From positions 310,001-374,000 of the forward strand of contig NZ_FTNF01000004.1 in NCBI RefSeq assembly GCF_900156065.1: a stretch of DNA of 64,000 nucleotides. Direction: 5' to 3'. The notes below the pieces were generated by a model. The model was not told the DNA's origin. It searched no databases and saw only the letters and a list, made by a program, of their open reading frames with translations. The DNA comes from Micromonospora avicenniae (lineage in GTDB: Bacteria; Actinomycetota; Actinomycetes; Mycobacteriales; Micromonosporaceae). Each line of letters starts with the position of its first letter. Within the stretch, counting starts at the first letter, position 1. Below, one piece after another: positions 24,832 to 38,642 of the stretch. The position numbers and the translations under genes are program-made.

Positions 24832-25919
24832 CGGGTGACCGCCCGCACGCGCAGCGTCGCCCAGCTCGGCAGGGCGGCTCGCCGGTCCACTCTCGCCGCC
24901 ACCACCACCGGCCGGTACGGAGCCAGCGCGGCCAGCGTGTCAGTGAGCTGGGCTCGCGCGAACCCGGCGCCGGGGCAACTGTGGGTGCCGGCTCCGAACA
25001 CCAGTTGTGAGATCCGGGGGGCCACCGGGGCGACGGGGTCGGGTCCCATCTTGTGAGCGTACGCGGCGTGCCGGGCGACCAGGATCAGCCGGTCGCCGGC
25101 CCGCACCGGGCAACCGCCGATCTCGCCGGGGGCCGCGACCGCTCGCGGCAGCACCGGGCTGGGCGCGGTGACCCGCAGCAGTTCGGCGACCAGCTTCGGC
25201 AGCACCTCGTGGTCGGCGGCGTGGGACCAGAGCCGGTCGTCGGCGCACCAGGCGACCGCGCGGGGTATCGAAGCGACGGTCGTGTTGACCGCCGCGACAG
25301 CGATCATGCCGGCCAGCGCGGGGCTGACGGTGGCGCCTCGCAGCACGCCGGTCAGCCGGTCGACGGCGGCCCGGGCGGCGCGCCGCTGCCCGGGCGTACG
25401 CCAACCGGGTAGTTCCTCGCGTACGGCCGCGGCGGCGGCCGCCCGGGCCGCGGCGGCGACCTCGCGCGGGTCGGCGTTCAGCCCGAGCAGCGACACCGTT
25501 GCCACGCCGGCGAGTTCGGCCGCGATGTCCACCAGATCGACGGGCTCACCGGCGGCGAGCGGCGCCACCCGTCGCTGTAGCACGTCGGCCCAGAGCGGAC
25601 GCGTGCGTGCCACCCCGGCCGAGTCGAACACGTGCGAGATGTCGCGCCGGGCGCGGCGGTGTGCCGCGTCCTCCTGGTCGAAGAGGAGGTCGCCGCCGGT
25701 GAGCCGTCGCGCGCTACCGCCGGTCGTGCCGGCCGCGCTGCGGTCCAGGGCCACCTCGGTGAGCGCCTGCCGGTACGCGTCGGTTCCGTTGACCAGCACC
25801 GTACGTCCGAGACGCCGCACCGGCATCCGCCGCGACGCGGACACCAGGGCGAAGAGGAGGGGATGGCTCCGCAGGTAGACGTGCCGGTCGCGGCGCCGTC
25901 CGGGTGACATCGGGGCCAT
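24828..25919 (-). CDS. Cytochrome P450 of the beta-lactone operon
   Basis: The 363-residue soluble P450 has a heme-binding loop FGAGTHSCPGAGFARAQL, an ExxR motif (AELLRVTAP) and an I-helix with VNTTVASIP in place of the usual AGxxT. It is shorter than the common 400 residues, mainly at the N-terminus (MAPMSPGRRRDRHVYL). It uses ferredoxin-delivered electrons to oxidise a substrate. The lipstatin and nocardiolactone operons have a second OleA-like gene rather than a P450. Here it might install the hydroxyl that carries the amino-acid ester, or tailor the chain. It lies 4 bases after OleA and overlaps OleC. Confidence 0.88.
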   Translation of the reverse strand: MAPMSPGRRRDRHVYLRSHPLLFALVSASRRMPVRRLGRTVLVNGTDAYRQALTEVALDRSAAGTTGGSARRLTGGDLLFDQEDAAHRRARRDISHVFDSAGVARTRPLWADVLQRRVAPLAAGEPVDLVDIAAELAGVATVSLLGLNADPREVAAAARAAAAAAVREELPGWRTPGQRRAARAAVDRLTGVLRGATVSPALAGMIAVAAVNTTVASIPRAVAWCADDRLWSHAADHEVLPKLVAELLRVTAPSPVLPRAVAAPGEIGGCPVRAGDRLILVARHAAYAHKMGPDPVAPVAPRISQLVFGAGTHSCPGAGFARAQLTDTLAALAPYRPVVVAARVDRRAALPSWATLRVRAVTR

Positions 25920-25923
25920 GGCC

Positions 25924-26955
25924 TCAGGACTTCTCCCACACCATCGTCGTGATGCTCACGCCGCCGCCCAGACCGAGGCAGAACACCCGGGATCCGCTGG
26001 CGAGTTTCTCGTTGATCCGGGCCAACTGCACACCGATGGTGGCACTGGCCACGTTGCCCAGCTCGGGCACGGTCACGATCAGCTTCTCCTCGGGCACCCG
26101 GGCGAGTTCCATGAATCGGGTCAGGTACGGCAACGTGACCTGGTGTACGAGCACCTTCTCGTAGTCCGACCAGTCGAGGCCGGTGCGGTGGTGTACCGCC
26201 CGGAGCACGTCCAGCCCGATCCGCTCGAAGATCGAGCGCAGCTTCCCGCCGTCGCCGTGGAAGTAGGTGTGCTCGTCGCCGCGTGGGTGCCGGGAGCCGC
26301 CGCCGTCGATCCCGCCGGCCGTCCAGTGCTCGGAGAAGGTGGCGGTCTGCACGTCGAGAATGCCGCCGGTGGGTACCTGCTCGACGAGTACCGCCGCGCC
26401 GGCGTCACCGAAGGTGTAGCCGGCGAACGCCGAGCGGACCTGCGCCGCACTGGACGCGCGCATCCGCATCGACCGGGTCGGCGTCTCGCCGGTCACCACG
26501 AGGACCCGCCGCGCCCGCCCGGCCAGGATGAACGCACGTGCCGTGTCGATTCCATTCAGGAAACTGTTGCAGGCGTTCGTCAGGTCGAAGACGTGGGCGC
26601 GGGTGCCCAGGTCCGCCTGGACGATGTGCGCGGTCGCGGGCTCCGCCATGTCACGGGAGGCCGACGCGAAGATCAACAGGTCGACGTCGTCGGGGTCGGC
26701 AGCGGCGCTGCCCAGCACGGCACGGGCCGCCCGGACGGCCAGAGTGGAGGCATGCTCCTCGGGGCCCGCTACGCGGCGGGTGTCGATACCGGTCATTCGG
26801 GAGAAGAGCCGGGGCGGGAGCGTGATGCCGCTCTCCCGTTCGACCTGTTCCTGCAGCTCCGCACTCGTCACCACCCGTTCCGGCAGGGCTGCGGCGGCGG
26901 CCGTGATGCCCACCCTGGTTGCTGGGGACGCGTCGGCGGTTCGGGTGTGGACCAT
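25924..26955 (-). CDS. Thiolase-fold acyl condensing enzyme, OleA/LstA-like
   Basis: The 343-residue protein has a KAS III/thiolase fold with catalytic Cys129 (HVFDLTNACNSF), His in KVLVHQVTLPYL and Asn in ELGNVASATIG, plus the glycine-rich C-terminal LGLGGGVS. OleA-type enzymes join two fatty acyl-CoAs head to head, and LstA/LstB do this in lipstatin biosynthesis. This is the first gene of the minus-strand operon, which also has P450, OleC, OleD and the NRPS. Only one copy is present, so it would act as a homodimer, or its partner lies elsewhere. An ordinary FabH role is less likely given the operon. Confidence 0.88.
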   Translation of the reverse strand: MVHTRTADASPATRVGITAAAAALPERVVTSAELQEQVERESGITLPPRLFSRMTGIDTRRVAGPEEHASTLAVRAARAVLGSAAADPDDVDLLIFASASRDMAEPATAHIVQADLGTRAHVFDLTNACNSFLNGIDTARAFILAGRARRVLVVTGETPTRSMRMRASSAAQVRSAFAGYTFGDAGAAVLVEQVPTGGILDVQTATFSEHWTAGGIDGGGSRHPRGDEHTYFHGDGGKLRSIFERIGLDVLRAVHHRTGLDWSDYEKVLVHQVTLPYLTRFMELARVPEEKLIVTVPELGNVASATIGVQLARINEKLASGSRVFCLGLGGGVSITTMVWEKS

Positions 26956-27052
26956 TCTGAAGATGATCGTGCAGGCTTCGGTCCAAGTACAGCGGGCGTT
27001 ATGTCACGAATTGGTGAGCAGGGTCACGACGGGCGGCACCCCGGCGATCGGG

Positions 27053-27496
27053 TCAGGTCCCGGCCGCGCCGAGGAGTCGAAGGAGAAGGCGGGGTTCTCC
27101 CGGCCACGCCCCGAGCAGCACCTCCCGGGGTACCTGACGTGCGGCGTAGCGCAGTGCCAGGGCGACGACCACGATGTCGTCGAGGGGGCCGATGATCGGG
27201 AGGAATTCGGGAATCAGATCTATCGGGCTGACCACCCACAGCCCGGCGATCGCGACGGCCAGCTTCGCCCGGCGGGGCACCCGTGGGTCCTTGCGGAGCC
27301 GGCGGGCGGTGGTCACGCAGTCCGGGACGAACGCGGCGAGGTCCCGGAGGATCCCGGGCGGTAGGCGGCGGGCCAGCAGGATGAGCAGCGACCAGCTCGC
27401 GACCAGGCAGCCGGCGGCCACGCCGACGGCGATCAGTCCGGTACGCACGACGGCACGGTACGCCCGGACCGGCTGATCGAGCGAGTGGTTCCGCAC
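27053..27496 (-). CDS. DUF1232/YkvA-like membrane protein
   Basis: The 147-residue protein has an N-terminal transmembrane segment (GLIAVGVAAGCLVASWSLLILLA, residues 20-42) and a C-terminal DUF1232 helix pair with LAVAIAGLWVVSPIDLIPEF, containing the conserved SPIDLIPEF motif. Its function is unknown. The GTG start at 27496 is the first reasonable one. A frame open as far as 28843 on this strand is only a shadow of the TauE gene. It is divergent from the TauE/SafE gene. Confidence 0.75.
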   Translation of the reverse strand: MRNHSLDQPVRAYRAVVRTGLIAVGVAAGCLVASWSLLILLARRLPPGILRDLAAFVPDCVTTARRLRKDPRVPRRAKLAVAIAGLWVVSPIDLIPEFLPIIGPLDDIVVVALALRYAARQVPREVLLGAWPGEPRLLLRLLGAAGT

Positions 27497-27579
27497 CAGC
27501 CATCCGTCCGCCGAGAACCCGCGGCACTCAGGGCGACGGGCGCGGTCAGCACGTCGGCTCCGGACGGTCGATCGGGGTA

Positions 27580-27628
27580 TTGCCCTGCCTCCATGCCGCC
27601 CGTATTCTCCACTAAACAAGTAGGAATA
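27580..27628 (+). promoter_or_regulatory. Promoter and overlapping palindromic operator of the TauE/SafE gene
   Basis: TTGCCC (27580-27585), a 17-base spacer and TATTCT (27603-27608) form a sigma-70-like promoter. A 26-base imperfect palindrome (27603-27628; TATTCTCCACT against AGTAGGAATA) covers the -10 and the expected start, placed for repression. Its AT-rich arms ending in GAATA resemble operators of Rrf2-type or similar redox and sulfur regulators. The regulator is not in the neighbourhood. Confidence 0.6.
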
Positions 27629-27760
27629 GTAGTCAGTTGTGGGAGTTGCCGACCCGGCCACCGCCCGGCCGTCCCCAACGCCCCGAGGGACTCCGATTCC
27701 CCGACAGCTCGGCTCGCACCGACTCGCTGGTTCCTCCAACCTCCTCCGATTGGAGTGCTC

Positions 27761-28714
27761 GTGCGAAGACTGATCCTGCTCGCCCTGGTCGGCCTCGGCG
27801 CCCAACTGGTCGACGGCAGCCTCGGCATGGCGTACGGCGTCACCTCGACCACCCTGCTGCTGGCGATCGGCACCAACCCCGCCGCGGCGTCGGCCACCGT
27901 CCACCTCGCCGAGATCGGCACCACGCTGGTCTCCGGCGCGTCGCACTGGCGGTTCGGCAACGTCGACTGGAAGGTCGTCGCGAAGATCGGCATACCCGGT
28001 GCGGTCGGCGCGTTCGCCGGGGCCACGTTCCTGTCGAGCCTGTCCACCGAGACCGCCGCGCCGCTGATGTCGATCATCCTGCTCACCCTCGGCCTCTACA
28101 TCCTGGTCCGCTTCACCGCCGTCGGCCTGCCCAAGGAGAACCTCGGCAAGCCGCTGCGCAAGCGGTTCCTCGCCCCCCTCGGGGTGGTCGCCGGGTTCGT
28201 CGACTCCACGGGCGGCGGCGGCTGGGGCCCGGTGGGCACCCCGGCCATCCTGGCCAGCGGCAGGCTCGAACCGCGAAAGACCATCGGCTCGATCGACACG
28301 AGCGAGTTCCTCGTCGCCGTCGCCGCGAGCGTCGGCTTCATCATCGGCATCGGGTCCGAAGGAGTGAACTACGCTTGGGTCGCCGCGCTGCTCATCGGCG
28401 GCGTCATCGCGGCCCCGATCGCCGCCTGGCTGGTCCGGCACATTCCGCCCCGCGTGCTGGGTTCCGCGGTCGGCGGCATCATCATCCTCACCAACACCCG
28501 CACCCTGCTGCGCAGCGACTGGATCGACGCGTCGGACAACGCCCGCTACACGTTCTACACGGTCATCTACGTCGTCTGGGCCGCCGCCCTCGCCTGGTCG
28601 TTCCAGCAGTACCGGAAGCACCGCGACGAGGAGCGCCGGATCATCGCCGAGGCCGAGGCGGTCGCGATGGCCGGTGGCGTCCCCGACGACAAGGCCACCA
28701 CGCCGGCCGTCTGA
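27761..28714 (+). CDS. TauE/SafE family membrane transporter
   Basis: The 317-residue protein has about eight hydrophobic helices and the family-typical GAQLVDGSLGMAYGV (first repeat) and GFVDSTGGGGWGPVGTPA (second repeat) motifs. TauE/SafE proteins move sulfite, organosulfonates or related anions across the membrane. The GTG start at 27761 follows GGAG with 5-base spacing. Upstream lies a promoter overlapped by a palindrome, so expression is probably regulated, perhaps by sulfur or oxidative state. A cytoplasmic charged tail ends the protein (QQYRKHRDEERRIIAEAE). Confidence 0.88.
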   Translation: MRRLILLALVGLGAQLVDGSLGMAYGVTSTTLLLAIGTNPAAASATVHLAEIGTTLVSGASHWRFGNVDWKVVAKIGIPGAVGAFAGATFLSSLSTETAAPLMSIILLTLGLYILVRFTAVGLPKENLGKPLRKRFLAPLGVVAGFVDSTGGGGWGPVGTPAILASGRLEPRKTIGSIDTSEFLVAVAASVGFIIGIGSEGVNYAWVAALLIGGVIAAPIAAWLVRHIPPRVLGSAVGGIIILTNTRTLLRSDWIDASDNARYTFYTVIYVVWAAALAWSFQQYRKHRDEERRIIAEAEAVAMAGGVPDDKATTPAV

Positions 28715-29045
28715 CGTCACCCACGATCCGCACCACCCGCCGTCGGTCCGCCAGGGTGACGGGCCGACGGCGGACCCAGCACGACGTACCGACCGCGAGG
28801 CAGGTCCGACCTCTGGCGACACCGACGCACAGCCGTCCGGCACGCCACAGACCCGACTCTCGGCCCCGACCCGCCCGGATGGGCGTACGTGGAGCCAAAG
28901 ACTTTTGTACGGTTCCTACAAACGGCGCCGCTTCCGGTTCGGCGGTTACAACATGGCGCGGCGGGCCGGGGCCCGGAAGGGTGATCACTGCCGGGGGTTT
29001 TCGTCCCGCGGCACGTAAACGTGGGGTCTGCCGGGGGGTCATCGG
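28715..29045 (+). other. 331-base region upstream of the acyl-CoA carboxylase
   Basis: No gene is seen. The first 180 bases are GC-rich. From 28890 the GC content drops around a palindrome (28904-28922), and GGGGGG precedes the GTG start of the carboxylase. This is likely its promoter and leader. Confidence 0.5.
28904..28922. promoter_or_regulatory. Candidate operator TTTGTA-N7-TACAAA
   Basis: A perfect 6-base inverted repeat with a 7-base spacer sits 123 bases before the carboxylase start in the only AT-rich patch of this intergenic region. It fits a dimeric repressor or activator of the lipid-metabolism gene, but the protein is unknown. Confidence 0.45.
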
Positions 29046-34562
<5,517 letters not shown>

Positions 34563-34605
34563 CGGATGGGAATCCGGCTGGCCGGGGCTGCTCCGCATCG
34601 CGGCA

Positions 34606-34627
34606 GGGCCCCGGCCGGCCGGGGCCC
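34606..34627 (+). terminator. GC-rich palindrome after the carboxylase
   Basis: An uninterrupted 22-base perfect palindrome (GGGCCCCGGCC and its complement) lies 43 bases after the stop and probably terminates the carboxylase transcript. The convergent response regulator ends at 34758. Confidence 0.65.
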
Positions 34628-34757
34628 CGTTCGTCGGAGCGGATCATGGTCAGTCTCTGGTGTGGGCCGGAGGGAGGATCCGGCGGGCGGCGGCTTGCGG
34701 CTGCCCCCGCCGGAGGATGGCCGGTTTCCGGGGCCACGACCCGCCTGCGGCTTGCCG

Positions 34758-35420
34758 TCACCGTTGGCGTGGGACCACCAGGCCGGATTCGTAGGCGAGG
34801 ACCACGAGTTGGGCGCGGTCACGGGCGTGGAGCTTCATCATGGCCCGGTTGACATGGGTCTTGGCGGTCAGTGGGCTGATCACCATGCGTTCGGCGATCT
34901 GGTCGTTGGACAGGCCCTGCGCGAGGAGGGCAACTGTCTCGCGTTCGCGGTTGGTCAGCTCTTTCAGCCTCGTGTCGACACCCGTGTGGAGCGGCTCGGT
35001 GACGTACCGGTCGATCAGCTTTCGGGTGATCGACGGTGCGAGCAGGGCGTCGCCGCGCGCCGCGACGCGGATGGCGTGCAGAAAGTCTTCCGGCTGGATG
35101 TCCTTGACGAGGAATCCGGCAGCGCCGGCGCGCAGCGCGTGGAAGACGTGTTCGTCGAGGCCGTAGTTGGTCAGGATGACGACGTGCACCCCCGCCAGGG
35201 CCGGGTCCGCGGCTATGCGCCGGGTCGCCTCGATGCCGTCCATGACCGGCATCTGGATGTCGATGAGCGCGATGTCGGGCAGGTGTTCCTTCGCCAGTGC
35301 CAGGCCCTGCTCGCCGTCGGCGGCCTCGGCCACCACCTCGATGTCGTCCTCGACGTCCAACAGGGCACGGAAGCCGCTGCGCAGGAGCGGCTGATCGTCG
35401 ACGAGCAGGACCCGGATCAT
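34758..35420 (-). CDS. NarL/LuxR-type response regulator
   Basis: The 220-residue protein has a receiver domain (LVDDQPLLR, phospho-acceptor Asp54 in ALIDIQMP, the conserved Lys in FLVKD) and a C-terminal LuxR-type helix-turn-helix (LTNREREVV-like region TNRERETVALLAQGLSNDQI, SPLTAKTHVNR, residues 150-205). It is activated by the sensor kinase whose stop codon overlaps its start (ATGA at 35417-35420). Its target genes are unknown. The nearest candidate is the DUF6223-like gene at 36775 on the other strand. Confidence 0.9.
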   Translation of the reverse strand: MIRVLLVDDQPLLRSGFRALLDVEDDIEVVAEAADGEQGLALAKEHLPDIALIDIQMPVMDGIEATRRIAADPALAGVHVVILTNYGLDEHVFHALRAGAAGFLVKDIQPEDFLHAIRVAARGDALLAPSITRKLIDRYVTEPLHTGVDTRLKELTNRERETVALLAQGLSNDQIAERMVISPLTAKTHVNRAMMKLHARDRAQLVVLAYESGLVVPRQR

Positions 35421-36547
35421 GACGCTGGGCCGAAGGGCAGTTCGGCGTGGACGGTGAAGCCGCCCTCGTTGCGCGGCTCCGCGCGTAGGCGACCGCCGAG
35501 AGCGGTGACTCGTTCGCGCATCCCGAGCAGCCCGACGCCGGGCATCGGGGCGGTGTCCGGCATGGCCTTTCCGTCGTCATCGACGCGGATCGCGATGGCG
35601 TCCGGACGGTAGTCGACCCGGACCGACGCGCTAGCGGCGGCGGCGTGACGGGCGATGTTGGTGAGGGACTCCTGGACGACCCGGTAGGCGGTCCGGCCCA
35701 CCGCTGCCGGTACGTCGTGTCGTCGTCCTTCGATCGTCAACGTCGCGTCCAGGCCGGTGGAACGGGCGCGCTCCACCAGTTCCGGAAGTTGGTCGAGCCC
35801 ATGCGACGGCGCCTCGCCGTCGTCGCGCAGCGCCTCCAGGGTCGCTCGCAGCTCCCGGGTCGCCTCGCGGCCGGCGTCCCGGATCGCCAGGAGGGCCTCC
35901 GGCACCGGTTCACCCCGCTTGCGGGCGAGGTGGACGGCCACCTCGGCCTGCACCTTGATGATCGAGATCTGGTGGGTGAGCGAATCGTGCAACTCCCGCG
36001 CGATGTGCAACCGTTCCTCGTCGGCGCGTCGCCGCGCGGTCTCCTCCCTCGTACGCTCGGCTTCGTCCGCCCGCCGCTCGGCCTGCCGCAATGCTTCACC
36101 CGCCGCACCGGCGGCGACCAACCAGGCCAGTTCGAGGACGCCGCGGGCCCGGGCGAGCGCCTCGCCGACCGGCATGTCCGGTGGCAGGGCGAGCGCCGCG
36201 AGCGGGAGTGCGGCCAGCGTCATCACAGCCGCCACGACGGTGACGACGCGATGGCCCGCACGCACAGCGGCGTACACGGCGAACAGGAACGCGACGGCGG
36301 GCACCTCGAAGCCGACCGCCTGGTAGCCGACGGCGCACACGCCGGTGGCGGCCAGGACGGGGACCGGAGCCCGGCGGCGCGCGGCCAGCGCCAGGCCGCC
36401 GGCCACCAGCAGCACGTAGCCCAGTGGATCGACATCGGTGGCGGAACGGTTCTCGGACAGCCCGACGACCAACAGCACCGCCGCCACGCAGACGGCGATC
36501 GCCCAATCTCTGACACCGGCCCGAACCTCAGGCCGTCCTGTGCTCAT
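35417..36547 (-). CDS. HisKA_3 family sensor histidine kinase
   Basis: The 376-residue protein has five or six N-terminal hydrophobic segments (residues 12-150) and then a HisKA_3 dimerisation region with phospho-acceptor His in LHIARELHDSLTHQISI. A HATPase domain (VQESLTNIARHA, DDGKAMPD, GVGLLGMRERVTALGG) ends the protein. It autophosphorylates in response to a membrane or envelope signal and passes phosphate to the overlapping response regulator gene. It has no PAS or HAMP domain. Confidence 0.9.
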   Translation of the reverse strand: MSTGRPEVRAGVRDWAIAVCVAAVLLVVGLSENRSATDVDPLGYVLLVAGGLALAARRRAPVPVLAATGVCAVGYQAVGFEVPAVAFLFAVYAAVRAGHRVVTVVAAVMTLAALPLAALALPPDMPVGEALARARGVLELAWLVAAGAAGEALRQAERRADEAERTREETARRRADEERLHIARELHDSLTHQISIIKVQAEVAVHLARKRGEPVPEALLAIRDAGREATRELRATLEALRDDGEAPSHGLDQLPELVERARSTGLDATLTIEGRRHDVPAAVGRTAYRVVQESLTNIARHAAAASASVRVDYRPDAIAIRVDDDGKAMPDTAPMPGVGLLGMRERVTALGGRLRAEPRNEGGFTVHAELPFGPAS

Positions 36548-36774
36548 GCGCGCACCTTAGCCGGATGTCGCGACGGGCGACTCCTGCTGGCGGACGAGCG
36601 GCCGGCTACCGCGAACGCAGTACCGGCGCGGCAGCTACGGCATCCGCAGCAGCCGGATGCGCCACCGGCGGCAGTGCGAACTGCATCCGCCTGCCGGACG
36701 ACCGGCGGCCCGCTCGGCGACACGATCAGACGACACCCGGGCCTCAAAACGAGACGACGAAAGAGGAGAGAGTC

Positions 36775-37227
36775 ATGAGCTCGTCAGGAATCCTGAGGTC
36801 GGTTCGACTGGTGCCTGCCGTCGCCGTAGCCGCGCTGCTCGGCGGCTTCGGGCTCGCCACACCGGCGGCCGCGCACGTGGCGGGGCAACCCGCCGCCGTC
36901 AGCGTCTACACCATGAGCGCCGGACGACTCGGGGCAATTGTCGCCGCCGTGCTGGGGCTTACCGGAGTTGTCGTCGGCGGGCTGGCTCTGGTCCGCCCCA
37001 CCAGCCGTGTCGGCACCGGCAGCGGACGGCTCGGAGCGTCCATAGCCCTGGCGGCGGGGCTGGTCGGCGTCGCCCTCGGCGGTCTGGTCGTCGCCACCTC
37101 CGACAGCGGCATCGGCACCGGCAACGGACGTGCCGGGGCCTACGTGGCCCTGGTGGTGGGGCTGTTCGCCATGGTTGTCGGTGCGCTGGCGCTGGTCCGT
37201 TCCCGCCGTTACCGGATGGGCAGCTGA
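36775..37227 (+). CDS. Membrane protein, DUF6223-like
   Basis: The 150-residue protein has an N-terminal signal or membrane segment (VPAVAVAALLGGFGLATPAAAH) and three more hydrophobic helices (GRLGAIVAAVLGLTGVVVGGL, GRLGASIALAAGLVGVALGGL, GRAGAYVALVVGLFAMVVGAL). Each begins GR-x-GA and ends in a short Arg-rich or polar loop, so the protein is three copies of one helix repeat. It ends RSRRYRMGS. This fits the actinobacterial DUF6223 family of unknown function. A GAGGAGAG ribosome-binding site precedes the ATG. It is divergent from the sensor kinase gene, so it may be a target of that system. Confidence 0.75.
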   Translation: MSSSGILRSVRLVPAVAVAALLGGFGLATPAAAHVAGQPAAVSVYTMSAGRLGAIVAAVLGLTGVVVGGLALVRPTSRVGTGSGRLGASIALAAGLVGVALGGLVVATSDSGIGTGNGRAGAYVALVVGLFAMVVGALALVRSRRYRMGS

Positions 37228-37288
37228 CCGGCCTGGCGCGGTCAGTGCCCGTGTTGCGGCTCGTGCCTTCGCCGAGTAGGCCGACGGG

Positions 37289-37315
37289 GTGCGGCGAACT
37301 CGGCGAACGCCGCAC
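37289..37315 (+). terminator. First hairpin after the DUF6223-like gene
   Basis: GTGCGGCG (37289-37296) pairs with CGCCGCAC (37308-37315) over an 11-base loop. Confidence 0.4.
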
Positions 37316-37350
37316 GCGTGAGCCGGAGGGCGAGGGGCGTGGCAGGGCCG

Positions 37351-37385
37351 GATGCTGCCCGTGGCGGGTTGCCACGGGCAGCATC
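37351..37385 (+). terminator. Second, stronger hairpin after the DUF6223-like gene
   Basis: GATGCTGCCCGTGGC (37351-37365) pairs perfectly with GCCACGGGCAGCATC (37371-37385) over 5 bases. It is a strong intrinsic-type terminator without a U-tract. Confidence 0.7.
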
Positions 37386-37435
37386 ACCGTCGCGACGGCC
37401 GGCCGCGCTGGCAGGGCTGGGCTATGTTGCCGGCC

Positions 37436-37747
37436 ATGGCTGGCGGTAGGGGACGTGGCCGGTCGGCGTCCGCATCGGACGCCGGGCGGGACGCCCGGGA
37501 CCGGCGGGTACGGAGGCGGAAGAGATGGCCGCTCTGCGCACCCTTGTTGGCGGTGCCGTGCTCGGCCGGGCCGACGATGGTGTTCATCGGCGCCACGGGT
37601 ACGCCACGAGCCGAGGTGATGGTGCCGCTGGTGGCCGGCACGGTGCTGGTCGCGTGGGGCATCTTCTACCTGACCCGCGTGCTGCCGATATCCAAGCAGG
37701 AGCTGATCGATGCCAGAAGGAACTGGTGGATCGTCCGCGCCGACTAG
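37436..37747 (+). CDS. Small membrane protein, unknown
   Basis: The 103-residue product has an Arg-rich cytoplasmic start (GGRGRGRSAS...RRVRRRKRW) and then two hydrophobic segments near residues 36-56 and 60-80 (PLLAVPCSAGPTMVF, VMVPLVAGTVLVAWGIFYL). The end is polar (LPISKQELIDARRNWWIVRAD). I do not recognise a family. The next gene is convergent. The ATG at 37436 follows the terminator hairpin; frames starting further upstream run through that hairpin. Confidence 0.55.
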   Translation: MAGGRGRGRSASASDAGRDARDRRVRRRKRWPLCAPLLAVPCSAGPTMVFIGATGTPRAEVMVPLVAGTVLVAWGIFYLTRVLPISKQELIDARRNWWIVRAD

Positions 37748-37804
37748 CCGCGCACTACCGGCTCGGGAAGCCGCCGCGAGCCCGGGACCAGCGTCAGCGC
37801 ACGG

Positions 37805-38581
37805 TCACGCCTGCTTTGGCAGGGTGAGGATCTCGGCTCCGTCGTCGGTGATGGCGATGGTGTGCTCACTGTGCGCCGTCCGGCAGCCCGTCGCGCTTCG
37901 CAGCGTCCAGCCATCGGCATCGGTGACGAGCTCGGCGGTGTCCGCCATGATCCATGGCTCCAGTGCCAGCAGGAGCCCGGGGCGCAGCTTGTATCCGCGG
38001 CCGGGCCGGCCCTTGTTCGGGACGTGCGGGTCCTGGTGCATCGTCGATCCGACGCCGTGCCCGCCGAACTCGGTGTTGATCAGATAACCCGCCTCGCTGA
38101 GGACCGAGCCGATGGCGTGGGAGATGTCACCGAGGTGAGCTCCGGGGCCGGCCGCGGCTATCCCCGCGCTCAACGCGCGCTCGGTCGCGTCGATCAGCGC
38201 GACGCTCTCCGGGGACCGCACGTCGCCCACGATGAAGCTGATGGCGGAGTCGGCGACGACTCCGCCCTGGGAGACGGCGAGGTCGAGCGAGAGCAGGTCG
38301 CCGTCGGCGAGCGTGTAGTCGTACGGCCGCCCGTGGAGCACCGCGTCGTTGACCGACGTGCAGATGTAGTGACCGAACGGCCCGCGTCCGAAGGGCGGCT
38401 CGTAGTCGACGTAGCAGGACTGCGCCCCGGCCTCGATGATCATGCCCTTGGCCCACCGGTCGATGTCCAGGAGGTTGGTGCCGACCGTGCTGCGGCTCTT
38501 CAGGGTCTGCAGGATGCCGGCGACCAGGGCGCCGGTGTCCTTCGCGCGCGCCAGGTCGGTGGGGTCAAAGAGTTCGATCAT
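37805..38581 (-). CDS. map: Type I methionine aminopeptidase
   Basis: The 258-residue protein has the pita-bread fold and the five metal ligands of methionine aminopeptidase: Asp in LLSLDLAVSQG and VVADSAISF, His in FGGHGVGSTMHQDPHVPN, and Glu in LALEPWI and SEHTIAI. It removes the initiator methionine from new proteins. Actinobacteria usually have several copies. This one is not next to the ribosomal genes but is divergent from an XRE regulator, so it is probably an accessory, regulated copy. Confidence 0.9.
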   Translation of the reverse strand: MIELFDPTDLARAKDTGALVAGILQTLKSRSTVGTNLLDIDRWAKGMIIEAGAQSCYVDYEPPFGRGPFGHYICTSVNDAVLHGRPYDYTLADGDLLSLDLAVSQGGVVADSAISFIVGDVRSPESVALIDATERALSAGIAAAGPGAHLGDISHAIGSVLSEAGYLINTEFGGHGVGSTMHQDPHVPNKGRPGRGYKLRPGLLLALEPWIMADTAELVTDADGWTLRSATGCRTAHSEHTIAITDDGAEILTLPKQA

Positions 38582-38611
38582 GCGGCACCCTTAACTCGTA
38601 CAGCCAATAAG

Positions 38612-38642
38612 TATCCCGGCCATATTATCCCGGTACTAGAAT
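38612..38642 (+). promoter_or_regulatory. Promoter region with TATCCCGG repeats and a leaderless start
   Basis: TATCCCGG occurs at 38612-38619 and 38626-38633 (14 bases apart) between the divergent map and XRE genes. TAGAAT (38637-38642) lies 7 bases before the XRE ATG, which fits a leaderless promoter. The repeats lie just upstream of the -10 and could bind a regulator, possibly the XRE protein itself. Confidence 0.5.

Noticed and set aside
27497..28843. Upstream extension of the DUF1232 frame
   Set aside because: It runs antisense to the TauE gene and lacks conserved sequence; the gene is limited to 27053-27496.
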